A stretch of DNA of 64,000 nt from Hormiphora californensis (taxonomy: Eukaryota; Ctenophora; Tentaculata; Cydippida; Pleurobrachiidae): assembly GCA_020137815.1 (NCBI GenBank), contig CM035353.1:453501-517500 (forward strand), given 5' to 3'. The translations under genes were made by a program, and so were the position numbers. Shown here one piece after another: positions 34,101 to 64,000 of the stretch. Every line of letters begins with the position of its first letter. Within the stretch, counting starts at the first letter, position 1. The notes beneath the pieces are model-generated. The model ran no database searches and was not told where the DNA came from. It saw only the letters and a list, made by a program, of their open reading frames with translations.

Positions 34101-34680
34101 CTAGACGTGGACAGTCTATTTGCGATAAAGGATTGTCTGGTTCCAAGTGGAGGTTAGACTGCATAGCTTGGTGCTCGTTGCTGACTTTGTTTCCCATCCT
34201 GGCGTTGAAATCACCAAGTAGGATGACGGACCCCTCTTGGTTGGAATCTGCAAGGATGTCGCTTATTGAGTCAGTTACCGAGTCGTCCTGTCCTTTGCCG
34301 GATTTTTTATAAGAGCTGGCGTCAGGGGAGTCATATGCACTGATAAGAATTGTTTCCTTGCCAAGCAGGTCCTGTTTTACTCGCAGCATGATAATGTCCG
34401 GGTGTTCGCATTGTATGGGTGAGATCCAGTGAGCGAGCTCGTTCTTTACTGCGATGCAGACTCCACCCGATTTTGATTTGGGACGGTTAGAATTAAAGCA
34501 CCGGTATCCGTTAATCTTTACTGGGCGCTTGGTTTCCTGCAGGCAAATGAAGTGAGCTGTTGAGGTAACTGAACTGAAGTCTGGTGACTCGACCTTGTTC
34601 CCTTCGATCCTGGAATGAGCGTCGTGGATATTCCACGAGACAAAGTTGAGTCCCGGCAATTTGATGTTACCGTTATTCAT
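31180..34680 (-). pseudogene. LINE ORF2: endonuclease-reverse transcriptase, two frameshifts
   Basis: The first 908 codons (34680-31954) are open. The APE-like endonuclease covers the N-terminal third: LNFVSWNIHDAHS, QETKRP, LLGDFNARMG and ISDHRPLRM. The reverse transcriptase follows: FVDYRKAFDSV, IGTEQGHPLSPEFF and LLWADDIVLLA, where Trp replaces the usual Tyr or Phe before ADD. Near 32040 the frame shifts by one base; homologous sequence (YGCPIWLPY, then KWALGVHKKSTN) continues in the next frame at about 32030-31640. A second shift near 31660 moves into the frame 31662-31180. That frame ends with CRFC...EEHVITTCPAY, the Cys/His motif usual at LINE C-termini. This copy is therefore probably unable to make full ORF2 protein. 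Confidence 0.9.
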
Positions 34681-37600
34681 TTGATCTGCTGTTTCTCGGA
34701 TTAGGCAAGCGGAGTGTTTTATTTATACCGTTTCTCAGAGAGGCCCACATCAGTTTCATTCCCCTCTCACATGATGGTAATACTGGTCCAGCTTCACCTG
34801 AATAGGTTGTCGTGAAGTTCCAGAGTTCATCGTTGGTATATGAATATACCCTCTGGGAATGACTCCTAAATTGTGACACGAATTGAAAGATGGCTTTGGA
34901 AGTGTCTTCCACTCTGTCAGCCAGGGAACTGCTATCAGTACCAACGTGGAAGGGTGTAGAGAAGTAAAGGTTGGGAGTTCCTGTGGGTACAGCTAGTATA
35001 GCTTCGGATATTATTCTGCAGTAGTCGGCTATCTCCTGAGGTACAGTAGCTTCTTTAGCGTCGTTCCAGCCTGTATGAATGAACACGCATGAGGGGTTCA
35101 GCTTCTCAACTGTGCGTATGAAGGCCTCCCTTTCTGTGGTTGCTAGGTTTTTCAGGCTTTTGGCTTTTATCAGCTTCAGTCTCAGATGTCGGGGGAAGGC
35201 TGCTTTGTTGAAACCGTCGAATAGTCCATCGTGTATTACCAGCACATAGTGGTGCCGATATGATTCTCTCGCAGCGGGTGGTCGTGAGGACCTAGCTGAC
35301 CGGACCTGTCTTCTTACGATGGGGCCCCCTTCAGCTCCACTAGCCGAGCGTGGGTCAGTTGCCTGGGGTTCTGTTGTCTGGTCCCCGTCTTGTGATGTAC
35401 CTGAGCCGGTCTGCTGTTCAGCTGTTGGTGCAGCTGGTGCCAAACTATCCTCTCCCCTCTGTGTTACAACCGATCCGATCTGCTGATCAGCTGTAGCTCC
35501 ATTGCTTCCAGATATAGCCGATGCATATGAGTCAGAGAGTCCGTTGACAGCATTTACGTTTCTCTGGTTGACATCAGCCTCTGTATCTAAGTCCCTTGGT
35601 TGGTCAGGGACGCGTGATTGTTCTTCGGGTTCCACCGCTACAGGGGTCGGCTGCCTGGCAGGTGTTTCAGCAGAAATCAGTTGTGAGGCCCTCATACTTT
35701 CTGTCAATCGGAGTACCACAGAGTTCATATCGGAGGATTGAGTTTCAAGAATCTGTATGCGGAGTATTGCAGAGTTGTGAGCTTCCAATAGTGTATTGTG
35801 GGCGCACTTGAGCTCTTCGAGTTCACCTTTAAGGAGTTCATTTTGTTCTGTGATTCTACCGACCGCGTTTGCGAGGATAGTGTTTGAATCCGCGAGCTTG
35901 TCTACTTTCGAGACTATAGACTCATTGATGGAGGTGAGGTGGTCTATCTTCTTCAGAAGCTCGGTGACTCGGTCGGGTTCAGCAGTGTTGGATGTTGGTG
36001 ATTTTTTGGTCTTCTTTGGCTTACTGCCCTCTTCGTCAATTAGCAGATCCATAATGTGACGGTTACTGGCTACTTCAGCTTTCAAGTGAAGCAAGTTCTC
36101 TTCTAGAATTCTGATTGGCCGGTCGTTGGACGTTTCCACTGGGGGATTCGAGATGATTGGTTCAGGGGGGATTTTGGACACAGCGGGTGCTTCGGGATCT
36201 GCTGATTCGGGAATCGGATCAGGTTTTTCCTCATTTGAGAGTTGGCTTGATTTTGATAGCTGCTTCATCAACTTTTTTTTCCTCTTTTTCTCACGTTTTT
36301 TATCGGATTTTGTAGAGGAAACGTGGCTGTTAGATTTGGTATCACTACCGCTCTGGCGGGTGCACCATCTATCAACTAGAGCCATTTTTTTGTCCCTTAG
36401 ATATGAAGAGCTTCCTAGGTTCAGCTCAAGACGGATGATCTCGTTCTCTATGGCCTTACTTGTACATTGGTCTAACATGACGTTGCACAGTTCGGGGGTT
36501 GGGAGTACCTGGCCTTCATATATTTTCTGGAATTCATTGAGCAGGTTTTGTCTGGAGCAATATTGATCCATTCCTGGTGTGCGTGGGAGCTTGGCTGCAT
36601 CCATCAACTTGTTCAGGAGATTAGGTCTGGCAGAGTTTACCATGTTAACGGTAATCTCCCAGTTGATGAAGAGGTCACTGTCAAATCCAGGACTTTCAGA
36701 ATTGAAGCTGCTAGGTGTAGGGGATTTTACCCCGTCAACAGGTTTGGTATTAACAACCTTATTATTCTGTGTGGCACTAGTTGGAGTGTTGACTGCGATT
36801 GCTGGATATTCAGAGGTAACAGGAGATAGTTTGGGTGATACTGGTAGTGGTGAGGGCGATCTATCGAAGATATCAGGACCGATTTTTGGGTTGGTTGTAT
36901 TGAAGTCGGGGGATAGTGATTCCTGCTTCTCCTCCAGTTGTACAGATTCTGAGAGGGTCACCCAGAAGTGATGATCAGGAGAGATCTCCTCTTGTCCTTT
37001 AACAACGTTGATATTGGTCCATTCTTTGGTGGGATCCACACAGAGCACAGATAGAGGGGGCATGGGCACGTCTATCACCAGGGTGTTGTGTTTGCTCCTC
37101 ATGTGGATTATCTGTTCTGACCCAATGTTAAGAATCACGAGTGGCTTGCTGGATTTACCGTTGAAACTAACTGGTGTCCAGCTGTTTCTTGTGTATGTCA
37201 CATCCAGCGTATCCAGTACTGACACATTTCTGGGCGCTGCAGCTGGAAGGGAGGATTTCAGATGATTTTGCAGTGTTTTAACAAGATCCGAGTAAACTTG
37301 TGCAGTGCCAGAATTACCAGTATGTATTGTGAAGTTGCACTCTTCTTCAGCAGCATCCCTGGGCATGTCCTGCGCTAGTTGTTTAGCTAGTTCTGCACGA
37401 TCTGAAGAAAAGGCCTCTCCAATTGCTGTGCTGGATCTGTGTAGGATGGGACCATGTGCAGTGTTCGCTATCTTCAAAACTCCATCCGACTCCATTTTGA
37501 GACAGCGGATGCCTCCTACTGCCCCGACCGTTAAATATTCTGCTGGGGCAAGGCGATGTGAGGGGGAGGATGGGGCTGACATGGTCCTCCGTCTTTTACC

Positions 37601-37816
37601 TAGCTTCAGTTTCTCACGTATCACTGCAGGTTGTAGGTACGGTGATGATCTTCTGATGCTGCTAGGAAACTTCCTCATTATTCTGGAGGGGGTGCTGAAA
37701 GTTTCCTGCCCATTGCCTTCGATAATTTTTTCTTCGTTGTTATCATCGGCGGATGTGACCGGTGAAGCGGGTGCAGTTCCACCCCAGCCTAAACTGAAAC
37801 TCCACAAGGATTGCAT
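34673..37816 (-). CDS. LINE ORF1, 1047 aa, with AlkB-like and SGNH-like domains
   Basis: The frame is open throughout. Residues about 155-295 follow the strand pattern of the AlkB dioxygenase fold as seen in retroelement proteins: LDTLDVTYTR, PLVILNIGSEQIIHMRSK, VIDVPMPPLSVL and DHHFWVTLSE. The metal-binding HxD position reads SFNG, so the fold would be inactive. A Lys-rich patch (about 505-520) may bind nucleic acid. A coiled coil spans about 615-710. Residues about 860-1047 resemble SGNH esterases: VLVIHDGLFDGF where active enzymes have GDS, and IHTGWNDA for block III, so the nucleophile appears lost. ORF1 ends inside ORF2's first codons (ATGAATAA overlap), suggesting translation by reinitiation. 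Function in RNA packaging is inferred from other LINE ORF1 proteins. Confidence 0.75.
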   Translation of the reverse strand: MQSLWSFSLGWGGTAPASPVTSADDNNEEKIIEGNGQETFSTPSRIMRKFPSSIRRSSPYLQPAVIREKLKLGKRRRTMSAPSSPSHRLAPAEYLTVGAVGGIRCLKMESDGVLKIANTAHGPILHRSSTAIGEAFSSDRAELAKQLAQDMPRDAAEEECNFTIHTGNSGTAQVYSDLVKTLQNHLKSSLPAAAPRNVSVLDTLDVTYTRNSWTPVSFNGKSSKPLVILNIGSEQIIHMRSKHNTLVIDVPMPPLSVLCVDPTKEWTNINVVKGQEEISPDHHFWVTLSESVQLEEKQESLSPDFNTTNPKIGPDIFDRSPSPLPVSPKLSPVTSEYPAIAVNTPTSATQNNKVVNTKPVDGVKSPTPSSFNSESPGFDSDLFINWEITVNMVNSARPNLLNKLMDAAKLPRTPGMDQYCSRQNLLNEFQKIYEGQVLPTPELCNVMLDQCTSKAIENEIIRLELNLGSSSYLRDKKMALVDRWCTRQSGSDTKSNSHVSSTKSDKKREKKRKKKLMKQLSKSSQLSNEEKPDPIPESADPEAPAVSKIPPEPIISNPPVETSNDRPIRILEENLLHLKAEVASNRHIMDLLIDEEGSKPKKTKKSPTSNTAEPDRVTELLKKIDHLTSINESIVSKVDKLADSNTILANAVGRITEQNELLKGELEELKCAHNTLLEAHNSAILRIQILETQSSDMNSVVLRLTESMRASQLISAETPARQPTPVAVEPEEQSRVPDQPRDLDTEADVNQRNVNAVNGLSDSYASAISGSNGATADQQIGSVVTQRGEDSLAPAAPTAEQQTGSGTSQDGDQTTEPQATDPRSASGAEGGPIVRRQVRSARSSRPPAARESYRHHYVLVIHDGLFDGFNKAAFPRHLRLKLIKAKSLKNLATTEREAFIRTVEKLNPSCVFIHTGWNDAKEATVPQEIADYCRIISEAILAVPTGTPNLYFSTPFHVGTDSSSLADRVEDTSKAIFQFVSQFRSHSQRVYSYTNDELWNFTTTYSGEAGPVLPSCERGMKLMWASLRNGINKTLRLPNPRNSRSNE

Positions 37817-37849
37817 ATATAGCTGACTTGATTGCTGATTTCTCGTCGC

Positions 37850-37937
37850 CTCCGTGGCCGAGTGGTATGACGCTTCGGCCGCTGCGCGGAGGGACAGGCG
37901 GGAGGGTGGATCGAGTCCCGACCGTGGAAATTTTTTG
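37850..37937 (+). ncRNA. tRNA-like Pol III unit (SINE head or tRNA relic)
   Basis: A perfect A box (TGGCCGAGTGG, 37855-37865), a B box with one change (GGATCGAGTCC, 37908-37918) and a T6 run at 37931-37936 make a complete internal Pol III promoter and terminator. The 5' end GCCTCCG finds no pairing partner before the T-run, and no regular anticodon arm forms, so this is not a functional tRNA. It lies just outside the LINE 5' end on the opposite strand. Confidence 0.45.
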
Positions 37938-40160
37938 CGGGGCTCCCTAACTTTTTTCCTGGTTCACAGAAAGGGTAGGAAGGATAGACGGAAGGAAGGG
38001 ATGTAAATAGCAGCTGGACTTTTCAGGGCAAGTGACTTGACAAGTGATTTCTTGAAATTCAAACCTTGCTGATGCTGACCAAAGACTCTGGTGTAGGCTC
38101 TTTCCTAATCCTACCAGCACAGTTGAACAGACACTGGATCTCGGTGGGGGAAGGGAAGGGTTGTCAGAAAATGGTATGGTAACGGTGGGGTAGTAGCTGC
38201 TTACCTGAGAGTTCAGGGGCCCGCGTACCGTCACCAGTACCGAGTAGAGAGAGTAAGGGAAGGATAGGATATCGATCCGGTTCAGGATGGGGGATGTCAC
38301 CGTCACACAGGAAATGGGGTGGTGTTATGAATTTAATTCAATTGGTAAATAGGGATGTAGTAATTTACCAGTTTGTAAAGAACCCACAGTGTGGAATGCT
38401 CTTGTCGGTAGATATCGTTCCGGTTCAGGATGGAGGATGTCACCGCGTCACACCGGAAATGGGGTGGTGTTATGAATTCAATTCAATTGGTAAATAGGGA
38501 TGTAGTAATTTACCAGTTTGTAAAGAACCCACAGTGTGGAATGCTCTTGTCGGTAGAGTTAAGCTTGTTGGGGCGTCTCACAAGTAGGAAGTAGATTACA
38601 ACGAGTACTGTGCAAGAGCCGTGACAAAATGTGTAGAGAGCAATATGTACAAATACAAATACAATTATAATTTATATCCCGCTATCAATGAAATACAGTC
38701 TCTTACATACTCTTCCTAATCTAGAATACAAAATAATCTCTATTCCCATGCCCTGACACTCACTCGTTGATGTGTCTGCATGGGCATAAGCATGTTAGGG
38801 TAGACTCCACAGGATGACCTCATGTCGGGGATAATACCTGGACGGATGGGAGGGACACTAAAGGGATGAAAAACCTGTGAACAGGCTTCGAAGCACCCAA
38901 ATTTAAAAAAAATCGCTTCCAGATTTTTAAAAACCGCTCTCAGAAAAATCGGAGTTGGCAAGAAAACCTGAAATCACGCGCGTTTTTAGTAACGCGCAAA
39001 ACCATAGTTTACGCCGCGCAGGTGCGCGCGTTATTTTTTCGGTTGAATTTGAAATTTTTTTAGCTGGCGAACCGAGATTTTGAAACTGAAAATGAAAAAT
39101 TCGCAAAATTTGCCATGCTGAAGTGTGTTTGAAAAGCGCTTTGGAATGCGCTGCAGCCCCCTCATGCGCGCACCCCCGCAACGAGGGGACTGAAGGGAAT
39201 GCCGCGCGCGCGTTTGGCCTGAGCTCAGGACGGGCTCGGCTGGGTCGAAGATAACTTTGCGAGCGAAAAAACGGCGGTGCTTATAACTTTGGCCCCTGAA
39301 GTCCGTTTGACTTTATTCTTTCACTAGCTGTTAGATCTGAAAATTATCTACCTTGCTGTTTTTGAGAGAAGTAAATTGGACTTCAGGAGGCTGAGCAATA
39401 ACCGTTCAAAGATGGGTTGTTTTCAAAAAGTGACGTCACAGATCCCTGCAGGGACACTTTGTTTCAAATTTGAATTAAAATCTCGAATTTTTTATTTTAC
39501 CGCACTCGATTTTGCGGAGTTTGGTTCATATCTCCTGTTCCTGATAAGATAGAGACCTGAAACCGGTTGCATTTTAAAGCTGTTATCTTCCTCTTTCCAA
39601 CGCTACCAAAACGATTTCTGTACCTTATCTGGAACCGGAGATATGATTGTTTATGTATTCCCCCCCAGCGCGGTATTCCCTCCAGGCCCCTTATATTATA
39701 TTATAAGGGGCCTGCAACGTATGCCAAAAAAGCGCTGCCTTATCCCGCGCTGCGCGTGGCCAGCAACGTTTGCCAAGAAGTGTGTGACCTTTTCACTCAG
39801 AGGATTCAGAAGTGCATTTACAACCCAAGTCCCAAATCTGGCGGTTGAGTGGTTCGGCAGTTAGAGCCGGTTTAATGAATCAACTTTTTGGCAACGTGCA
39901 CCTGTAAACAGGCCACCAAACACCCAGATCGTAACGGCGCCCAAACCTGGCGGTCGAGGTGCCGCTGATGGAGCTGCGGCTGGAGGTTTTCCGGATGCAG
40001 CCTCAACAGGTCCACAGGCAGCCGACACTGGCACTGGGCAGATACATTGATCATCAAGGCTTGATGGGTCCCCATATGTGATCAGAAACCAGATGCTGAT
40101 ATGCATAATTTCGAAGATAATTTTCCATCCTTGTTGTTTAATTTTTTTTCTTTTCCGTTA
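37938..40160. other. Interval before TOMM22, no gene found
   Basis: Contents are a tandem duplication of about 139 bp (38280-38560), AT-rich DNA, GC-rich sequence with many CGCG steps (38970-39235) and a palindrome GGGGCC...GGCCCC-like around 39690-39715. An open minus-strand stretch at 38740-38880 (Pro/Met-rich) could be an exon, but nothing confirms it. A Gly/Ala/Pro-rich stretch at 39930-40060 is open in several frames and not convincing. Confidence 0.45.
38280..38560 (+). repeat. ~139-bp tandem duplication
   Basis: Two adjacent copies start at GGTTCAGGATG (38280 and 38419) and run to CTCTTGTCGGTAGA. They differ at about ten positions. Confidence 0.85.
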
Positions 40161-40163
40161 GTG

Positions 40164-40695
40164 ATGGACAACTTCCCTGCGATAGAAGAAGTTGATGACT
40201 TGGATCTCATTACGGACGAGGAACTGGAAGAAACTTACTTGGAACGACTAGCTGGTCTCAAGGGTATGTTTTATGTATCTGGGAGGGTTCCACATTAATC
40301 GTATTTATATATATTATATGTTAATCCGGTTCCCAGAAATGGAGGCATCTAATCGTGTTAAATTCCCCAGAAATTGAGGCCTCTAATCGTGTCATATTCC
40401 TCAGAAATGGAGGCCTCTAATCGTGTCATATTCCCCAGAAATGGAGGCCTCTAATCGTGTACTATATTCCCCAGAGATGTTTCCAAGTCCCGTTAGAACT
40501 GGAAGCTCACATCTGATTGGTGCTACTAAAACTAGCTCCCTGTGGCTCTACCACTTCGTTCGGGAAGCTATTTGGATTACCACGACATCGGCCATCATTC
40601 TTGCCCTCCCTCTTGCCATTGAAGTGACTCAAATCCAGGCACAAGACGATCTTAAAAAGGCCCGAAACGAGAAATTATTCGAAGCTAATGTGTGA
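40164..40695 (+). CDS. TOMM22: TOM22, central receptor of the mitochondrial outer-membrane translocase
   Basis: Two exons, 40164-40263 and 40475-40695, join in phase 1 (AAG G|GTATGT to CCCCAG|AG ATG). The 106-residue protein starts with an acidic cytosolic segment (MDNFPAIEEVDDLDLITDEE) that in TOM22 binds presequences. It continues with the conserved LERLAGLKEMFPSPVR block, then a transmembrane helix about WITTTSAIILALPLAIEV, and a short intermembrane tail rich in Gln and charged residues. The order and the ERL-GL-EMFP-VR match are diagnostic. The tail is shorter than the roughly 140-residue vertebrate protein. The intron contains four copies of a 35-bp repeat that includes the acceptor. METAP2 starts 141 bp after the stop codon. 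Confidence 0.93.
40333..40474 (+). repeat. 35-bp minisatellite carrying the TOMM22 acceptor
   Basis: About four units of CCCCAGAAATGGAGGCCTCT followed by AATCGTGTCATATT. The true acceptor (TATATTCCCCAG|AGATG) is the last member, so earlier units offer near-identical decoy acceptors. Confidence 0.88.
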
Positions 40696-40804
40696 TTTGT
40701 TTAGATCCTACGTAATTTATTCTCTTTTTATACACATGTTGACATGATCGCCAGATATCGAAATTTACTGTGTTTAAATTTGACCTTGTATCCTCCCCCG
40801 CCCC

Positions 40805-40811
40805 TATAAAA
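40805..40811 (+). promoter_or_regulatory. TATA box for METAP2 (candidate)
   Basis: CCCCTATAAAACC lies 26-32 bp before the METAP2 ATG. If functional, transcription would begin almost at the start codon, giving a leader of only a few bases. It may instead be chance AT-rich sequence. Confidence 0.4.
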
Positions 40812-40836
40812 CCATACATCCAAAGAACAACAGACA

Positions 40837-61872
<21,036 letters not shown>

Positions 61873-62240
61873 TGTTTTTATACAGAACACCTTTTTGTTT
61901 GGCTTGAGTTGCAGCCTCATAACATAATCGACACCAAAAGATGATTTTCTTGTTCCCAGGGGATTTTTTGGGAACGAAATTACCCCTACTACTTGAGGCA
62001 TCGCAGTAGTAAGGCATGCCCTCAAGGTAGGGTTAAATTCGTTACCAAGGTGTTTTGGTGTTTTAGTTTTTTATTCGTTTGCCGTCCGTTTTGCTCCTTT
62101 AGTAAATATTTATACGGCAGTTTTGGGATTAATTTATTTGACACAAACATCTTATAAAACCTTGTTGTGAAAATACATAATATACACATGTATATTGCCT
62201 GGCAATGCAGAATAATAACCAGCCCCGTGTTACATAGCGA
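61873..62240. other. METAP2 3' flank
   Basis: No AATAAA signal is evident close to the stop codon. A hairpin at about 61968-62048 (GGGAACGAAATTACCC against GGGTTAAATTCGTTACC) may be a small MITE. Confidence 0.5.
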
Positions 62241-62256
62241 ATGAAATATTAGCAGA

Positions 62257-62491
62257 ATGGATCAAGGAATGGACAGTTCTAACTGTTCTTACGATCAATC
62301 AGGTAAAACCAAAATAAAAGCTCGTATACTTTTGCTAAAACTTAACCGTTCACACGTGCAACACTACACACCCCTTCACCAGGTCTACCAGACGATGAGC
62401 TGCACAGTCTGCAGGATGCAGTTAGCAATGCGTTGAAAGAGCACCGAGATGCATTCGGAATGGATTCTCCTGCCAGCAAGAAGATGAAATA
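62257..62491 (+). CDS. Two short candidate exons before the reverse transcriptase
   Basis: ATG 62257 to 62301 (MDQGMDSSNCSYDQS) reaches a donor GTAAAA. The next exon (about 62382-62491) starts after TTCACCAG in the same phase, reads LPDDELHSLQDAVSN and ends at TAG after SPASKKMK. A GTAAGT donor overlaps that stop, but splicing there to the visible acceptors recreates TAG. It may be a small separate protein of the retroelement or of a host gene. I do not recognise it. Confidence 0.35.
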
Positions 62492-62678
62492 GTAAGTTGT
62501 TAATTAATTATCACTGTGATAGGGAATTGATCCTCAGGGAGAACCTTACAGGGAAATTGGTCTGGAATAGGTTACAACTCAAAACACAAGTTTAAAGAAA
62601 TACAATTATTATTGTTTCAACTTTAGGTTTCAAACTTTTCAACACTACTTTAAACAAATTAATTTGAGGTTATGCGTG

Positions 62679-64000
62679 ATGAAAAAACGGACAGCAGAAG
62701 ATATCAAAAAGGAGCTGCGGGATTATGGAGTCCCCTTCAAATCCAACACCAACAAAGCTAAACTAGTCAAACTACTAGAGGACCACATCGCTTCAATAAC
62801 GCCAGAAACTAATGACCCAGACGAGCACTACGAATCTGACTTTCATCGAGATGTATGTCGTGCTTACAATGAGGTAGTTTTTTGGAGGCAAAACCTCGTT
62901 ATGGTTCCCTCTGGAAAGGCTGGAAAAGACTTTGTGCATGAAGCAGCCAATATTTTGAATTCCTTCAACAACAACGGAGGGAGTAAGACATATGCTATTA
63001 TGCTCCTCATGATTCTCTTCCCTCTCGTTCTGCAGAAACCTTCTGCAAACAGCAAGTCCCGAGATCACATTGCTGCAATCGAGAGAAGGCTGACGATTTT
63101 TCGGAACGGAGACTTTGATTTATTATTGCGAGAAGGGCGTGTAATCCAAAGCAGACTACCCAGCAAGGATGACAAGTCGAGAAACGCCCTGAAATCATTT
63201 ACGAGACTCATGCTACGTGGAAAAGTGAGTCAAGCACTGAGAGCGATACGGGACAGTGATGTCGCACCGGTTCCTATCACACCGGAAGTCGTGGGTGAAC
63301 TGATCAAGAAACACCCACCTAGTTCAGAGACATCATCCCTTCTTCAAGGACCAGCACTCCCGAATACACATTGCATGTTCTCTGAGATATCAGCTGGGGC
63401 AGTAACCAAGGCAGCGAAAATGTTATCCGGATCAGGAGGACCATCAGGGGCTGACTCCGATCTATGGAAGCATATGCTGCTATCTAAAAAACTCAGTCCT
63501 GCATCTTCCGAGCTAGCGCAGGCTATTGCCACCTTTGCCTTCAAACTAGCAACAGAACCTACAGATCCAAAACTTTTATCAGCCTATGTTGCATCTCGCT
63601 TGGTTCCACTGAGCAAACGGCCAACAGGTATCAGGCCCATTGGAATAGGGGAAGTTCTGAGGAGACTGGCTGGAAAAGTCATTACCCAAGCTCTCAAACC
63701 AGACCTGATAGAGTGTACTGCACCCGTCCAGCTGTGTGCAGGGTTGGAAGGCGGCGTTGAAGCTGCTGTTCACGCTGCTAGAGACTTGTTTGATCTTGAG
63801 AGTACTGAATGTTTATTGTTAATTGATGCGAGTAATGCTTTCAACTCCCTAAATCGAATTGCTGCCTTAAACAACGTTAAATACACTTGCCCTGAATTTA
63901 AGATTTATTTACAAAATACATATGGACTAACCGCGAACTTATTTTTATGCGATGGCGAGAACAATGAAGTTTTGAAGTCGTCTGAAGGGACAACCCAGGG
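62679..64000 (+). CDS. SAP-like motif plus reverse transcriptase, 3' end beyond window
   Basis: The frame is open from about 62626 to the window end; ATG 62679 gives 440 codons. It starts with a SAP-like DNA-binding motif (TAEDIKKELRDYGVPFKS, then KAKLVKLLEDHI). A long N-terminal region follows with EVVFWRQNLVMVPSGKAGK and VLQKPSANSKSRDHIAAIERRL. The reverse transcriptase shows GPSGADSDLW, ASRLVPLSKRPTGIRPIGIG, the catalytic LLLIDASNAFNSLNR and SSEGTTQG. The active-site YADD block would follow but is cut off. I recall this arrangement from cnidarian and sponge predicted proteins that end in a nuclease-like domain of the type found at 21.6-22.4 kb. It may be an active retroelement; its class is not settled here. 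Confidence 0.85.
   Translation, partial: MKKRTAEDIKKELRDYGVPFKSNTNKAKLVKLLEDHIASITPETNDPDEHYESDFHRDVCRAYNEVVFWRQNLVMVPSGKAGKDFVHEAANILNSFNNNGGSKTYAIMLLMILFPLVLQKPSANSKSRDHIAAIERRLTIFRNGDFDLLLREGRVIQSRLPSKDDKSRNALKSFTRLMLRGKVSQALRAIRDSDVAPVPITPEVVGELIKKHPPSSETSSLLQGPALPNTHCMFSEISAGAVTKAAKMLSGSGGPSGADSDLWKHMLLSKKLSPASSELAQAIATFAFKLATEPTDPKLLSAYVASRLVPLSKRPTGIRPIGIGEVLRRLAGKVITQALKPDLIECTAPVQLCAGLEGGVEAAVHAARDLFDLESTECLLLIDASNAFNSLNRIAALNNVKYTCPEFKIYLQNTYGLTANLFLCDGENNEVLKSSEGTTQ

Larger units (their letters stand above)
30923..37830 (-). mobile_element. CR1/L2-like LINE with ORF1 and ORF2
   Basis: The element has ORF1 (37816-34673), ORF2 (34680 to about 31180, with frameshifts), a 3' untranslated region of about 250 bp and a short (AATTCT)n tail at about 30925-30955. 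APE-type endonuclease, reverse transcriptase, a terminal Cys/His motif, an SGNH-like ORF1 domain and a microsatellite tail together fit the CR1/L2 group. No RNase H is seen. The 5' end is placed just upstream of ORF1. No target duplication was identified. Confidence 0.85.

Noticed and set aside
37850-37937. Functional tRNA gene
   Set aside because: The 5' end lacks an acceptor-stem partner and no regular anticodon arm can be drawn, despite good A and B boxes.
38740-38880. Possible minus-strand exon (frame with PSVPPIRPGII-like, Pro/Met-rich content)
   Set aside because: Open and protein-like, but isolated; no partner exon was found and the family is unknown.

Overview
This is animal nuclear DNA. 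The genes have GT-AG introns with consistent phases. Their families are metazoan: a FoxL2-type forkhead factor, a PDE9-type cGMP phosphodiesterase, TOMM22, METAP2 and a secreted ShKT/Ig-like protein. FoxL2 is strongly split by introns, introns are crowded with repeats, and several retroelement lineages are present. This suggests an early-branching marine invertebrate, perhaps a sponge, but that is inference because no species marker is visible. All gene models were made by eye from splice signals, phase agreement and remembered family motifs.

Layout. 0.4-5.6 kb: FoxL2 on the minus strand, interrupted by a foldback element, a ~770 bp element and a 250 bp CT microsatellite. 5.6-10.1 kb: no gene found; microsatellites, hairpins and MITEs. 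10.1-25.6 kb: PDE9 on the minus strand in 13 exons. Its 7 kb intron holds a 12-bp satellite split by an apparently intact Ty1/copia element (identical LTRs, 5-bp target duplication), and one LTR carries a nested 947 bp foldback. A smaller intron holds the end of another retroelement. 25.7-30.9 kb: no gene found; purine-rich DNA. 30.9-37.8 kb: a two-ORF LINE on the minus strand. Its ORF1 carries a degenerate AlkB-like and an SGNH-like domain, and its ORF2 is broken by two frameshifts.

40.2-61.9 kb is a gene nest. TOMM22 is followed 141 bp later by METAP2. METAP2 exons 7-9 are tandemly duplicated in phase with unchanged protein sequence. Between the second copy of exon 9 and exon 10 lies a complete minus-strand gene for a secreted ShKT/Ig-like protein, and an intron of that gene holds a second LINE (1375-codon open ORF). 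The last exon of the nested gene was duplicated together with METAP2 exons 7-9. 62.2-64.0 kb is the start of an unusual retroelement (SAP-like motif plus reverse transcriptase) cut by the window edge. A fragment resembling the expected C-terminal end of that family lies at 21.6-22.4 kb.

The most striking pattern is that tandem repeats and transposons sit directly on splice junctions. Examples are the TOMM22 exon-2 acceptor, METAP2 exon-7 and exon-3 donors, and several PDE9 donors. Some repeat units carry the splice motif itself, which creates arrays of decoy sites.
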